Source of the DNA: Xiphias gladius
Lineage: Eukaryota > Chordata > Actinopteri > Istiophoriformes > Xiphiidae
Direction of reading: 5' to 3'
DNA length: 64,000 nucleotides
NCBI RefSeq assembly: GCF_016859285.1
Contig: NC_053422.1
Span: forward strand, 9,425,501-9,489,500
The notes beneath the pieces were generated by a model. It ran no database searches. It had not been told where the DNA came from and saw only the letters and a program-made list of their open reading frames with translations. A program made the position numbers and the translations under genes. Shown piece after piece: positions 42,581-54,222 of this stretch; the stretch's first letter is position 1; the number at the start of each line of letters is the position of its first letter.

Positions 42581-45500
42581 GCTCAGTGAAATTCACACTG
42601 AATTCCCACTGTTAGTTTTGGCTCTGTAACACTTTCTCTGGTCCACTCAAAGGATTTCATTGGTTGGCTCCTAATATTGTTCATGTCTTACCCAGCGCGT
42701 GCACACCAGGTGTAGGTGGGTGGACTTTCAGGAATTTGGGCTGTGATTTCCTGCTCTGAGGCTCTTGTCCAAAGTTTTTCAAAGTATGATCCCCCCGAGC
42801 AATATTTCCAGATTATATAATATATGGAAAGCATTGCCAAAAGGAAATCAGTGTTTTTTTTGTTGTCACTCCTTTTGTCCCAGTGAACGGCGAGATAACA
42901 CATGCGACCTCCGCTTTGAGCTTATCAAGTGTACCAGTTAGCTCAGATATGTATGATTGTCTCTTTTCTTTTATTTCTCCAGATGGTTCAAGCTCAACTC
43001 CAAGCCAGGACGAAAGGAGAAGGAACGTGGTGAACTTCAGGTGACAGTGCAGTTCACCCGCAACAACATGACCGCCAGTATGTTTGACCTCACCATGAAG
43101 GACAAACCTCGCTCTGCTTTTGGCAAGCTCAAGGATCGCGTCACAGGCAGGAAGAGGGGGGACGTGGAGTCTTCCTCGGCCATTGTGCCAGGCCGCTACG
43201 CCGCCCTGTCGGGGTCCCTGGGGCAGCCGTTCGGAGAGGAGGGCCAAGGGGTCGTAGAGTCGAGAGATGTGGAGATAGCAGAGGAGAAGAGGAGCAAGAT
43301 GAAAGATTTCTTCAAAGGAAAGCTGCGCAAGTCGTCTGACACCAGGTCATGCTCGTCGCTGGCTTCAGATAGTAGTATGTCTTCCATGGCCAGTGACAAC
43401 CTCGGCCCTCCACCCAGTCTGGATCTGCTTTCAGACCCTCCCAGCTCCCCCATCTACACTAGCAAAGTGAGAGCGGACGCCCACTATGGAGAGACAGATT
43501 TAGCTAAAAAAGGTGAGCTTTGAAATCCTTTACACGTGTATGAAATAAGGGCTGGTGACCGTTGGAATTGCCCAATAATAAATCAGGATGCCCCTCAGTG
43601 TTTTACAGCAGAGGTGGGTCGCCTTACTGCAATTTGAATACCACCTTCACTAACATAACAAATCAGGACAGTTTTATGAAACAAAGCATTGAAATTAAAG
43701 AAACTACAGAGGCGTTATTTCACACACAAAATATCTAGTAAGTTAACTGACAAGACACGTTGCACTAGGAGATAGGTGGCGTTCTACCTCTACCTAATTT
43801 TCTGATGAAAACACTGTACGCCCCATTATCCCACCATTACCACTGCACTCACCCCAGCACAGGCTAGCCTCTTTTAGCGTCTGTAACTCACGACCTGTCA
43901 TTCAGCATTTCTTTCATCGGCCTTTATGAACAAATGAAGCGTGTTCGCGGGGTTTCCTTCCATACTCTAAGACAAATCGCCATCCACTGCAAAAGTTGCC
44001 ATAAGAATTCGAAACATTCATGATTTTAACAGTTAAACAACGATTAGTGTGTGAGCACGGGAAAAAAACGACAACTCGCATGAAGAAACTACACGCTTGG
44101 AAGCAGAGGTACTTACGTCATCGTCACTTGGTTTCATCCACATCCATAAAGCTTTATTTTTTTTTTTTTTTTTATTTTTTTAACTTGTCTTTGTTGTAAT
44201 CTCTAACTATAGCATTTGCTCCTCTGCTCCCTGCTGCTATTAGAGACATTTCTGAGGTGGCTGAGATCCCTCAACTGGCTCGTGGACTCGCCTCTACTGT
44301 CGAGCCGCGACGTTGAGCCCGCGAATGTCTGAGACCTTTGGGAAAGGGTGTTTGATAAAATCAGCCAAACGCCTAAAGACTGAATATACAACGATATAAC
44401 ACTGTTTTTCAAAAAAATACCATCCTTATCTAAACACAACATACTGTTGAGACAGGCTGTATTTTTAGTTATCATTGTAGCTACAAATGTCAATGGATTT
44501 TGAATTTCCCGTTTCACTTCAGATCTCTATAAAGCCCACGTTGCATATCTGTCGCTCTAGAGTGCTCCTTCATTTTCAAATGATTTTGCTTGTTTGCTGC
44601 GTAATGTTTACCATGAAGTCTTTTGCAGTAGAGCATGCCTTTCTCCAGGTTTGAGCCTGTAAGCTTCACAATGGACCACCTCAGAAATACCTTTGGCATT
44701 GTCATTATATATCAGCTGACACGTACACCGATATTAAGTCTGTCTGTTCTGAGCTTCTTCCTTCTCTCCAACAGTGCTCACCAGCCAGCACACCACAAAG
44801 GTTCTCACACACAAGCGAGCCTTCAGCGATGAAGCTAGCAAGATCACAACAGCCTTCCCTCGACCAAATCTTGCAATGGAGTCTCTCAAGGGTCAGACCA
44901 TGACTCAGTCCAAGTCTTCCTTGTGTATAAATGGAAGCCATGTCTACGACTCTGAGCCATCGACTCCAAAGAGCTCAGGTACCCTCCCTTCCAAGCTGGT
45001 CCTGCTGGAGAAATGTTCCCCGCTCTCTCGGTCCCTGCAGAACCTCACCAAGAGAAGTGAGGACAAAGGTTCCTTTGCCGAGGGCCGCCGCTGGTCCTTC
45101 GACAAGATGAAGAAAGAGGAAAAGGAGGAAGAAAAGGAAGCTCAGGCATCGTCTCCTCCGATTCAGCAAGCTCAGACAGGGGGTCGCCCCGTACAGGCAA
45201 CGATGCCGATCGTGTCCTCTGCTACTGATTCATCTGAAAAAGGGAGGAAGATAAGAAAAACGTTATTCTCTGGAGGGAGGAGTGATTCTCTCCCAGCTAA
45301 GTCAGACCTGCACCAGGCTGCTTCAGCATCTGAGGGGAGGCTCAGAGGCTGGTTTGGCTCCGGGGACTCCCAGAGCAAGCCAAGGTGAGTCAGGGTCACT
45401 TACAGGCTCGCCTGTGGGCTACACGGTGTTCGATGAATGTATCTTGTATCCAAGCAAAAAAAGGCAGATGGGAGGCCTGTATTCAGTTGGGTGTCCTGAG

Positions 45501-48500
45501 TTCAGTGTTCGCTCTCCTCCCTGCTCATTTGAAAATGGAATTGATTTAGTTCATAGTTTTCTCCATTTTACGACCATGCTGTGTCATCACCTCATACTAC
45601 TTTTTCCACACTTAGCACTCAAGCATTTCCATTTTCTTTATCAGTGTGTGTCCATGTTTCTCGATGAAAGATGCAGCGTCACTGTGGTTTAGAAAAACGC
45701 TCTTGCAAATGGATGCGAAGAAAACCATTCCATTCTGATATGAGCTCACCCAACAGAACAACTACCAGCGCAGATAGTCTTGAATGGCTGCAGTGCATTA
45801 TTTATTTTTTGCTTGAATATTTTGCAAATGTGCTTTGCTTTTTTTTTTTTTTTTTTTTTTTTTAATTCAATTTGGCTTACTGTTTCCATATTTTATATCA
45901 TTTGGCCTATGTTATATCTACTGTTGTTTAGAGACTGATGTTAGTTGGGCAAAACACTTTGCTGTGGAATATCAGATAGCATTTTAGTTGTCTTTTGTGC
46001 TTGTGTAAGAAAGATGTTCGCCATTTGTTAACCTGGCACATCATTAACTAAGAGGACTATATTGTGCCCTATCTTCCTCCACAGGCTGGAAGTTTCTCCT
46101 AAGGTAGAAAGCAGCTCAGATGTACCCCCTCCCCTCCTTTCTCGCTCCCCTATCCCCCCTCAGCGCTCCTCTCCCTCTGCCTCCCCCTCCGGTCATGTCT
46201 CACCTGACGACTGCAATCCCTTCACCCCCTCTTCCTCTCCCTCCTCAACTCCTATATCCCCCTCCAACCCATTCTTCTCACGTATGCAGCGCAACCCCTT
46301 CTTTGAGGAGCTCATAGCTGAAGAGTTGCAGAGGTCCCCTCCTTTTGTGCCTTGCTCCTCTTCTGGCTCGTCCCCCTTTCATTACACCACTCTGCCCTCC
46401 CAGCCCTACACAGCCGGCCCTGCTCATGTTGTTAATGCTACAAATATGGCTTCCATAAAGCGGGAGCGCCCCAGGCCAGTAGCCAGACAGATATCTCTCC
46501 CTGCATTATTACCCAAAGCAGCCGCACCAAACTCCACTAACCACACAGCCCCCCGCTCCATGTCAGAGAGTGCAGGAGAATGGGATGACTTTTTTGATGC
46601 TTTTGCCTCTAGCAGGCTCAGCTCGCCTAAAGGGAGTCTTCCTCAGAAACAGCTTAGAACCAGTCCACCCTCATCTCATAGACGTAGTCATCCAGTTAGT
46701 AACAGTACCAATAATGACGCACAAGAGTTGCAAACATGTGAAGAGCAGCCTCCGCCTTTGCCTCCAAGGAGATTTTTAAGAACATCAGTGAATGAGATTT
46801 ATTCTGATGGCTGGCTACACAGAGGTCAGGAGCTAGCTGTCCATAAAGAAGCCTACCTCCTCTCACAGACTGGCGTGGCCTCACTACAACGCGGCAGAGA
46901 AGGTGAATGCAAAAGAAACAGTGTATCTCCAGACCCACAGACGAACAGCGAGACCTCTGACTCCCTCAGTGTCCACTCCCAGGCTTACAGAAACATTAAT
47001 GCCCCAGGATTCATCTCTGAAAAAAAGCTCAAAAAGTTCAAATATGAACCTTTGGAGGATGACACTGACCGCTGGGGAGGGATGTTGTTTGAGCAAGACT
47101 TGTATGGACGCATATGTAGAGGAAACTATGGACAACCCAAAGCAAACTGTCATCATTTGTCATTGAACACTGAGGAGACTGCTGTAAAGAACATCACATT
47201 AAAGAACTCAAGACCTACAATGCTTTTTGAAAGTGAGATGTCAGTTACAGACCTTTTGAACATGTCAACTACTACTTCCCCTATCCCAGACGTAAAGGTA
47301 CTGGATAGTACTTCTGGTCCAGTAGAGGCTAATCTAACTGAAACCACACGCATCAACAATAACGTGTCTTTCTCACTAACTTTAGGAGACCTGAACATGA
47401 ATGTGAGTAATTTAGACTTTAGTTTCATTGATTCGGACGGCTCCTCTCCATCAGAGGTAGCCGATACTCTCAAAGGCATCAACAGTTTAGGCGAGATTTT
47501 CCCACAACCGACAAAAGACTCACCAACAGCCGTTTACCACGAGGAGACCACACCTGAGGATATGTTCACTTTAAAGGACACCTACATACCTGGGATGAAC
47601 TCTTCATTTGAAATACCTGCCTCTTCGAATAAACTGTGCAAAGTGTCTCCAGTTCGCCAAGACAATTGCCAGGATTGTCGATGTGAGCTGAATAACGCGG
47701 CACCACACGGTTACTCAAGGGTAAACGGGACGGAGGTCGCTGCGTTGTCGTCTCAAAATAAAACATGTTATTCATCCGATCTTGAAACTGAATCCAGAGA
47801 AGATAAAACAAGGGGTGACAATGATTTTAAAAAGACACAAAGGAACTTTGATGATAATGGCAATCCACAAGCTAAGCCAGCCACAGTGAGGCAGACAGAG
47901 TTGTTTTCTGGGGTGGTTAGTGCACGTTTTAGACCAAAAGCAGTGTCCCGACAGAACAGCAGTGGCAGCCCAAACAGCCAAAGCAAAAGCGGAGACAGAG
48001 AGTTTGAACAGTTTCTGTCCCTTGTTCAAAACATTTCAGAAGTCAATGAAGGACCATTGTCGTATCAGCCCACTAAATCAGCTCTTTCTTCCTTGCTGGC
48101 GTTAGATAAACAGACAGATTTGCAAGTTGATAGCACCTGTACAACATTGCAAATATCCTCAAAAGACGACACGTCTCTTCCCACAAAAAACGGTGTAACT
48201 GGAAAACCTTCTGAGATCAGTTTCAAAGACCTCCACGCAAAAGTTGCACCGAACTCGAGAACCCCTTCGAAGTCAAAGATTGAGCAATCTTTGCACGAGC
48301 CTGAAGCCTCTTCTCCCTCCATCCCCTCTGCACTCACCTTGTCCACTGAGGCACAGGCCGAGCTCCACCCTACCCCCGTCTGTTGCCCCTCCATACATTC
48401 CTCGAGCAGGGGGCCCAGTGCTGGAGCCAGCACTCCTCTGGTTCTGGCCCCCTACACCTCCTCCTCCTACTCTACCACCTCCACCACTGACCAGCCCCTG

Positions 48501-50090
48501 GTCGATGCACGGCACTCACTTTTGCCTGAGGAGACACAGCCAGCTAGCAACCTGCCCCATCAGGAGAGCAGGTGAGAATCCTCCCACTAGGTTATTGCTC
48601 ATGTAGGTGTTTACAAGCTGAAGTAACTTGGATTAACAGACAATATTTCCACATACAATACAAAACATGCACAGTAAATGGTATTTACTTTTAATTTGTT
48701 GCACTGGTTGCTTTGTTTACTGATGGCCTGGCTTGTTTGGTGTTGAATGCATTTATGTATTTGTAAGTTCTGCCTTTTCATCCAAAGTGGTTGGATGATA
48801 ACTGCTGTGCACTTTTCTTGGCTTTGCTTCACCTTTTATGTTATTCATCTCATGTTTCAGTTTCTTGTTGGCTACTGTAATTCGTTGTTTTCTTACACGT
48901 TGTTCCGCTTAAACTTACCTACACCACGTGAAGAATAATTGTCACCACTGTCATGGGGGTAAATTATATTACTAGAATATAGAGCATGAGAAAGTCATCA
49001 TGGTCAGAGTTTAACTTTAGTGTGTAATTTTAGACTTAGATTTAGAGTCATCCCAGGGAAACAAGGGCAGTTAAAAGGAAACTTGTACATATGATATACA
49101 AAAGATGAGTAGAGGACAGTCAGGAGTGCCATTGGGGGTAGAGAGGATTAAATGATTCAGGGGACCAAGAGCCAGACAGGACATGCCAGGATTTCGAGAT
49201 ATGGATTGTCTCACAACTGTTCAGAGGACCCAAAATTTCTAGTGGCAGAACTGGTTTCAGTCCCAGGAAACATATTTTTCATGTACTTTCTTTGATCTTT
49301 TCTTTGTACTATGTTTACAACAGATACAGGAGAGAAAACGTCATATTTAGAAGCATAAAATCTCTGTTGCTGGGCCATTTCATCATCCCCTTTTAGAATG
49401 TATCAATAATAAAAGCGACGAGAAAAAAATGAAAGTTATTTTAGGAACCCAGCTTTTCTCTCTGCTGTGATCACAAAGTAGCTCTAACTTGAACTCTAGT
49501 ATTATTCTAATTTTCTGTTTTCTAAACATTCCTTTGCTGGTGTTATTGTAAAGTTAAGGCCCTGTGTTTGCCCAAAGACGATTTCATCCTCCAGTAGCAA
49601 GCGAGTCACTGCAGCTGCATTTTAGCAAATTTCTTGTCGAAATTTGACCGATACAGCCGCAGTTTTTAATGCTCAGAAGAACAGAAGATGGTATTTAAAT
49701 GTTTTCTGTAGGGCTTACTATTCCTTCACAAAGTCAGATTTTCTGGTATTTCTTAATATGTTCTGCTTTTTCAAGAAACGTGTGCACAGTTCAGATACGA
49801 CTGCTGAATGAACTGAAATAACGCAGTAACTTGCCATCATTTGACCGTACATGATGAGTCATTAGGAAACAGCTATGCACTTATGGCAAACATACAACAT
49901 AGACGTGTTGAAATGTGAGTGCTGACCCCTTTACTTTGCAGACCTCATCCAGTGAAGCCATTAACCTCCAGCCAATCAGAGAAGAAGGAGGGTCGTTCGG
50001 TTCTGGAGAAGCTCAAGTCCACAATCCACCCTGGGCGCACCGCCCACCAGGTCGTAGCTGAAGCTGAGAAGAGTCAGGTACTGTGAAACA

Positions 50091-50122
<32 letters not shown>

Positions 50123-51696
50123 TCCTTCATGAACCCTTTATAACCCTCCATGTAGTTAAATAGGTCATTATGATAGACAGCTTGTTTGGCCGTCACAGAA
50201 ATGTTGCGAATAATATTAGTGAGGGGTCTAAAATTCTGACAGTGATATGAATCGACATGATGAGTCTACCAGAAGAAAGAAAGAGAAAAAAACATGAAAG
50301 TGTGCAGCTGCTACCTGCAGCTCCCTGTTAGACTGAGGTTACTTTCAACACTGGGGAGAGAAATACTGATACCATTACTCCTCCCTAGTGTGACCTATTT
50401 TTTTTTTTTTTTTGGCCCAGATAAGAGTTTTCAGGTCCTAAAATTATGTTTCAAGTCTACTTCTGTAACACTTTGGACTGTTTCTGTTACAAGATGCCAG
50501 GGAATAAGGTGATATGGCTGGGTTCTGATGCTGTTAAGGCAAAATGAAGGGAGAATGGAGTTTCCAGGTCCCGTTTATTAACTTTAACTACTTCTTACAA
50601 TAATATACCCAGTTTTTATTGAGTTGGATGCTGATGGGGCTTGAAACTGCAGTGAAAAAACAAGTTAAATAACCAATTAAATCACAGCCCTACTAGTCAC
50701 GACAGCATTACTTCATTTTGTGGTTAAATAGCACAACATTCACACAACATTCATGTCTGTTAGTAACTAATGCATTCAGATATTTTGATAATTACTGTAT
50801 GTAATTTCTGGTTACAATATATTTTGAGATGATTACGATGGAGGTTAGAAACTTTGTAGATTAGAGCTGGTGTGCAGGCTGCCATTACCGTTCATTATGT
50901 CAAAGATTGTGTACGCAGCCATTCCAGTCACCTTTTTAATTTCATTTCGTTTTGACATTGTGGGAAACACGCCTATGACCTTTCTTGCCACGAGTTACAG
51001 GAGAAGATTGATACCACTCTCGTTCCGGTCTGTTACTTACTAAGCTACAGCCAGGAGACAGTTAGCTTAGCTTAGCATAAAGCCCTGGAAACAGCTAGCC
51101 GGGCTCTCTCTGAAGGTAATTAAATCCGCCTACGCGCAAATTAACACGCTGTATCTCTTTTGTTTAATCCACGCAAAGACCTACGAGTATCTCTGGACAA
51201 AGCCAGGCTAGCTATTTTGCCTAGCTTTCGCTCTTGAGGCTAAGCTAAGCTAATCGTTCGCTGGCTGTAGCTTCATATTAAACAAACATATATGAGGGCG
51301 ATCTTCTCATGTACTGTAACTCCCAGCAAGAAAGTGAATAAGCCTATTTGTCAAAATATCGAGCTACTATTGTGACATCGACAAGCCTTCGTATGACTCC
51401 CTACATCTGTTCTGTTCCCGTCTCCTCTCTCGTAGGAGGTGACCGTCGACAGCTCTGCTCAGTACCAGCACCTGACCAACATGGAGCTGATCTCCCTGCT
51501 GCTGCAGCAAGATATGGACATGCAGAAGCACCAGGCGGCCTCGGATCGGCAGGAGGCGCAGCTGGAGAAATGCGAGGCCGAGCTGAAAAAGGTCAAGGCG
51601 CAGGTTCGAGACCTGGAGGACTACATCGATAATCTTTTGCTGCGGATCATGGAGCAGACACCCACGCTGCTTCAAGTGCGAACCAGACACAAGTGA
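40148..51696 (+). CDS. rab11fip5: rab11fip5: class I Rab11 family-interacting protein, long form, 1467 residues
   Basis: Six exons (40148-40527, 42983-43512, 44775-45384, 46085-48571, 49942-50077, 51436-51696) join to 4404 nt. Class I FIPs tether cargo on recycling endosomes by binding Rab11-GTP and acidic lipids (family knowledge). Seen: C2 domain in exon 1 (about residues 10-125; THVNVTVLRARGLRTKG, YTVIQVAKEKY, LIGLDVFLGQAVVPLD); post-C2 signature WFKLNSKPGRKEKERGE and FTRNNMTASMFDLTMKDKPR; FIP5-like FFKGKLRKSSDTRS and TKVLTHKRAFSDEASK; three NPF motifs (residues 551, 568, 577); and the C-terminal Rab11-binding helix with RDLEDYIDNLLLRIMEQTPT (about 1438-1457). FIP5 rather than FIP1/FIP2 is favoured by the HKRxxSDEA and SSLCINGSHVYDSEP blocks and by the adjacent sfxn5. 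Human RAB11FIP5 is best known as a 653-residue protein; the extra length comes from exon 4. The start is a tandem ATG-ATG with good context at the second. Confidence 0.93.
40528..42982 (+). other. rab11fip5 intron 1
   Basis: 2.5 kb; (CT)n at 42536-42578. No other feature. Confidence 0.6.
42536..42578. repeat. (CT)n microsatellite
   Basis: Perfect CT units. Confidence 0.97.
42983..43512 (+). CDS. rab11fip5: rab11fip5 exon 2
   Basis: Completes the Glu codon, then WFKLNSKPGRKEKERGE. Ser-rich end with SSLASDSSMSSMASDN; acceptor TTTCTCCAG, donor GTGAGC. Confidence 0.94.
43513..44774 (+). other. rab11fip5 intron 2
   Basis: A T-run at 44156-44174; otherwise unremarkable. Confidence 0.6.
44775..45384 (+). 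CDS. rab11fip5: rab11fip5 exon 3
   Basis: VLTSQHTTKVLTHKRAFSDE, KSSLCINGSHVYDSEPSTPK, and WSFDKMKKEEKEEEKEAQ. Acceptor CCAACAG, donor GTGAGT. Confidence 0.94.
45385..46084 (+). other. rab11fip5 intron 3
   Basis: Contains a T-run of about 24 at 45840-45863. No other feature. Confidence 0.6.
46085..48571 (+). CDS. rab11fip5: rab11fip5 exon 4, 2487-nt central exon
   Basis: 829 residues of mostly low-complexity, Ser/Pro/Thr-rich and probably disordered protein. Contains CNPFTP, SNPFFS and RNPFFEELIAEELQRSPP, the short NPF peptides bound by EH domains (EHD proteins). The frame stays open throughout and both splice phases fit, so the exon is coding. Confidence 0.93.
48572..49941 (+). other. rab11fip5 intron 4
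   Basis: AT-rich, nothing recognised. Confidence 0.6.
49942..50077 (+). CDS. rab11fip5: rab11fip5 exon 5
   Basis: PHPVKPLTSSQSEKKEGRSV and LEKLKSTIHPGRTAHQVVAE, matching the FIP5 pre-RBD segment (LEKLKT in human). Acceptor TTTGCAG, donor GTACTG. Confidence 0.92.
50078..51435 (+). other. rab11fip5 intron 5
   Basis: Its 3' third is a complete foldback repeat (50945-51365) ending about 70 bp before exon 6. Confidence 0.6.
50945..51365 (+). repeat. Foldback (long inverted repeat) element, near complete
   Basis: Left arm: CAGTTAGCTTAGCTTAGCAT preceded by AAGCTACAGCCAGGAG. Right arm: AGGCTAAGCTAAGCTAATCG then CTGGCTGTAGCTTCATATTA. The ends TTTTGACATTGTGGGAAACA and ATAAGCCTATTTGTCAAAAT are also inverted. 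Same family as at 3.9, 10.8 and 17 kb. Confidence 0.75.
51436..51696 (+). CDS. rab11fip5: rab11fip5 exon 6 (Rab11-binding domain)
   Basis: EVTVDSSAQYQHLTNMELIS, a heptad-rich helix and LEDYIDNLLLRIME near the end, then a short tail VRTRHK-stop. Acceptor CTCGTAG. Confidence 0.95.
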   Translation, partial: EVTVDSSAQYQHLTNMELISLLLQQDMDMQKHQAASDRQEAQLEKCEAELKKVKAQVRDLEDYIDNLLLRIMEQTPTLLQVRTRHK

Positions 51697-52718
51697 CCAC
51701 CGCAAGAGCGTGTACGGTGTATTGCACGTGACGTGTGATCCGCCTAGAATAAAGTTTCCTCAAGAGTGGGTTCAAAACACAGGGTTATTATTAAAGATTG
51801 GGAACCGCTGTTTCAGAGTCAGAAACAAATGCTCCACAAATCCTCCAGGTCTTCTCAATGCTGATACTGCCTTGTTGATGTAGACACGATATTACCCAAC
51901 ACGCATGGTGGTTACTATCTCAGAAGCTTCAGCAAAGCGAATGCAAATGATTATTTCACCCATGCTTATTAGAATAAAAAAAAAAACTCACTGCTGTCAC
52001 ATATGCATAAAATAAAATACAGGCCAGAGAAAACACTTATTTGGAAGTGCATTAAATGTGCTCTTCGGGGATTGAAGTATTTCCGCTGGCAAAATATGAA
52101 TTTAGCTCAAGTAACCTTAGAAACGCAGCTGCCGAGGTGCAAAAACAACATTTGGACACAAGGTTTTCAACTCAAGTAGTTTCATGAAATGCCAAATGCC
52201 AGGTCAACTGGAGTTATTTACATATTTTCAAGTAGAATTTGAGAAATGCTACTAAAAAGAATAGCAACACATCATAAAATGCTGCTCTGCAATTTGATTA
52301 GTATAAGAGGAAATGTTTCTGCATTAACATTGCTGTATGATAAGCAAAAAACATGATTCATGTTTGTGCCAGAAAAGAATGAAGAGGATGAAGACTGAAG
52401 GTTTTCATTTTGTTTCTCTGTTTTGTTTTCCACTTCTCTGTCCCTTTAGTTCTGATTTCTTGTTACACTAAAACAACGAGAATGTTTTAATATATTGTTA
52501 CGTTTTGTTGTCCATCCTGCAATTTTTTTTGTTTTGTTTTGTTGAAAAAGCATTTTACTGTAGAAGTAGCACAGCATCAAAGCAGTAAATAAACATCTGA
52601 TGTTATTTCTATCAGATCCTTTTGTCACGATAACATGTTCTCTGACACCACCCCAGTACCACTGTAGCTACTTGCAATGCTTTACATGACCGCGGCACTG
52701 TACTGCAATGAAAATAAA
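51697..52718 (+). other. rab11fip5: rab11fip5 3' UTR (putative)
   Basis: AATAAA occurs at 51748-51753, only 52 nt after the stop, and again at 52588-52593 and 52713-52718. The first would give a very short UTR; the last lies just before a GC-rich block. Confidence 0.5.
51748..51753 (+). terminator. Candidate proximal poly(A) signal of rab11fip5
   Basis: AATAAA in GCCTAGAATAAAGTTTCC. Confidence 0.45.
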
Positions 52719-52739
52719 GTGCACGTGAATCAAGCAGAG

Positions 52740-52910
52740 TTTCGGGCTCGTGACTTGCGGTTGATCAGACCCGCGTGCGCGGCACCGCGCGGCGACGCTC
52801 GTTTCTCCCCACCAGAGAGCGCGCCGCGCTTCCGCAGTTTGGGCGGAGACCCTGCCGCTTCAGCGCGGACCCAACGGAGCCCTCGACGGAATGCGCATGC
52901 GCCCATCTGA
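52740..52910. promoter_or_regulatory. Isolated GC/CpG-rich block with NRF1-type site
   Basis: A short CpG-dense stretch in AT-rich surroundings. TGCGCATGCGC at 52892-52902 matches the palindromic NRF1 consensus. It lies 1.26 kb upstream of the sfxn5 start codon. Alternative promoter activity is inference. Confidence 0.4.
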
Positions 52911-54165
52911 TCGATTAGAGATAATATTGTTATAAATGGAGCCTATCGGATTTTTCCGTCAGGTGTCGAGAAAATGGTTCTCTTTACATTCAATTTTTAA
53001 AATAAAGATACAAGAAAAGAAAAGTTGTCTCCAATGGTTGGAGAAGCACTCAGATCCATTTCTTGAGCAGAAATAGCAATAGCACCGTCAAAATACTCGT
53101 AAAAGTCCTGCGTTCAAAATCTTTAGTAAAGGTCCCGAGGTATTATGAGCAAAATGAGCTCGAGGTGAAGCGATTTCCATCAACCCGACGCCCTGTTGGG
53201 AGGCCAGGTCTAGAACAACGCGCCCTCTTTTCTTCGCTCATCATACGCTTTGCACGCAAAAAAAAAAAAAAATCTCAAATGTAACTCGTAACTTTTATCT
53301 TGTCCAGTCAGTGTTGGCGGAGGAAAAGCAAAGGCATTTGCCTCTGAAATGTAGGGAGGAAGAAGTACGGAGTGGCATGAGATGGAAGTACAGAAAGTAA
53401 GCAGCAGGATTCTAAAAGTTTCACTTCCTGTAAGTGCAGTACTTTTAAAAAATATACTTTTGTTAAGTGTATAAATAGCTTTGAAAGTGATGCTGACTCT
53501 ACACTTTTGTGAATTTTGTACATTTTCATTATACTGGCATTTTCCCAGCACCTCTCTTTTGCTCTATTATCATTATTTATCATTATTAACTTGTGTTTTT
53601 CTTAGTACTTGAAGTTGCACGTCCCGGACAAGAGGTACAATTAAGGTTGAGGTGCATAATGCGCATTAGGTCGGTTCCCAAACTGCAGCCTCTTGCCCCC
53701 CCCCCCCCGGGGCCACTGTTTGACAGGAGCATAATCAAAGTGTCGTGTGAGGTGACAGACATCATATTTTCCACCCTCCGGGTTATTTATTAATCACACA
53801 TGCGCTGCTGAAAGTAGTCCGGGGCCTGACCGTTAATCCACGCAGACACCTTTTTTTTTATTTCTTCAGGCCACGCCTCCTCGCACAGCGGTAAACCGGG
53901 TCAATCTGACACCTATGGGTGCAGCGACCGTTACCTCTCCCGGGATCAATCCGAGCAGTTACGCAACAGCTCTCGCCTAATCGATTACTCGGGATGTGTA
54001 GTCACGCGGTTCAACTTGGCCGGTGCTGACGCAAGCGAGAAGACTACAGCTCCCGACAGACGTAGCGGCTCGCGGCTCCACTAGTTACACACCGGAGTGT
54101 AGTTGGCTCGACTTGGAAAAACCCGCTCATGATCCAGTTCATTAATAGATGAACCGCTCGGCGCC
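52911..54165. other. rab11fip5 / sfxn5 intergenic and sfxn5 upstream region
   Basis: 53035-53480 is a degenerate interspersed repeat; a C-run lies at about 53697-53708. From 53880 the sequence is GC-richer and TATA-less. GACTACAGCTCCCGAC at 54043-54058 resembles the ZNF143-type ACTACAACTCCC promoter motif. Confidence 0.45.
53035..53480 (+). repeat. Interspersed repeat copy (AAGTAAAAGTAC family)
   Basis: GAGAAGCACTCAGATCCATT, AAAGTCCTGCGTTCAAAATC and, further on, GAAATGTAGGGAGGAAGAAG with ATGAGATGGAAGTACAGAAA. Confidence 0.55.
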
Positions 54166-54222
54166 ATGGCGGAATCTGCAGCCTGCCCGGCTTTCCAGCT
54201 CGGAAGACCCCGGTACGACCAG
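54166..54222 (+). CDS. sfxn5: sfxn5 exon 1
   Basis: [19 protein letters not shown]; start context GCGCCATGG is strong; donor GTAAGT. An out-of-frame ATG lies at 54149. Confidence 0.92.
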
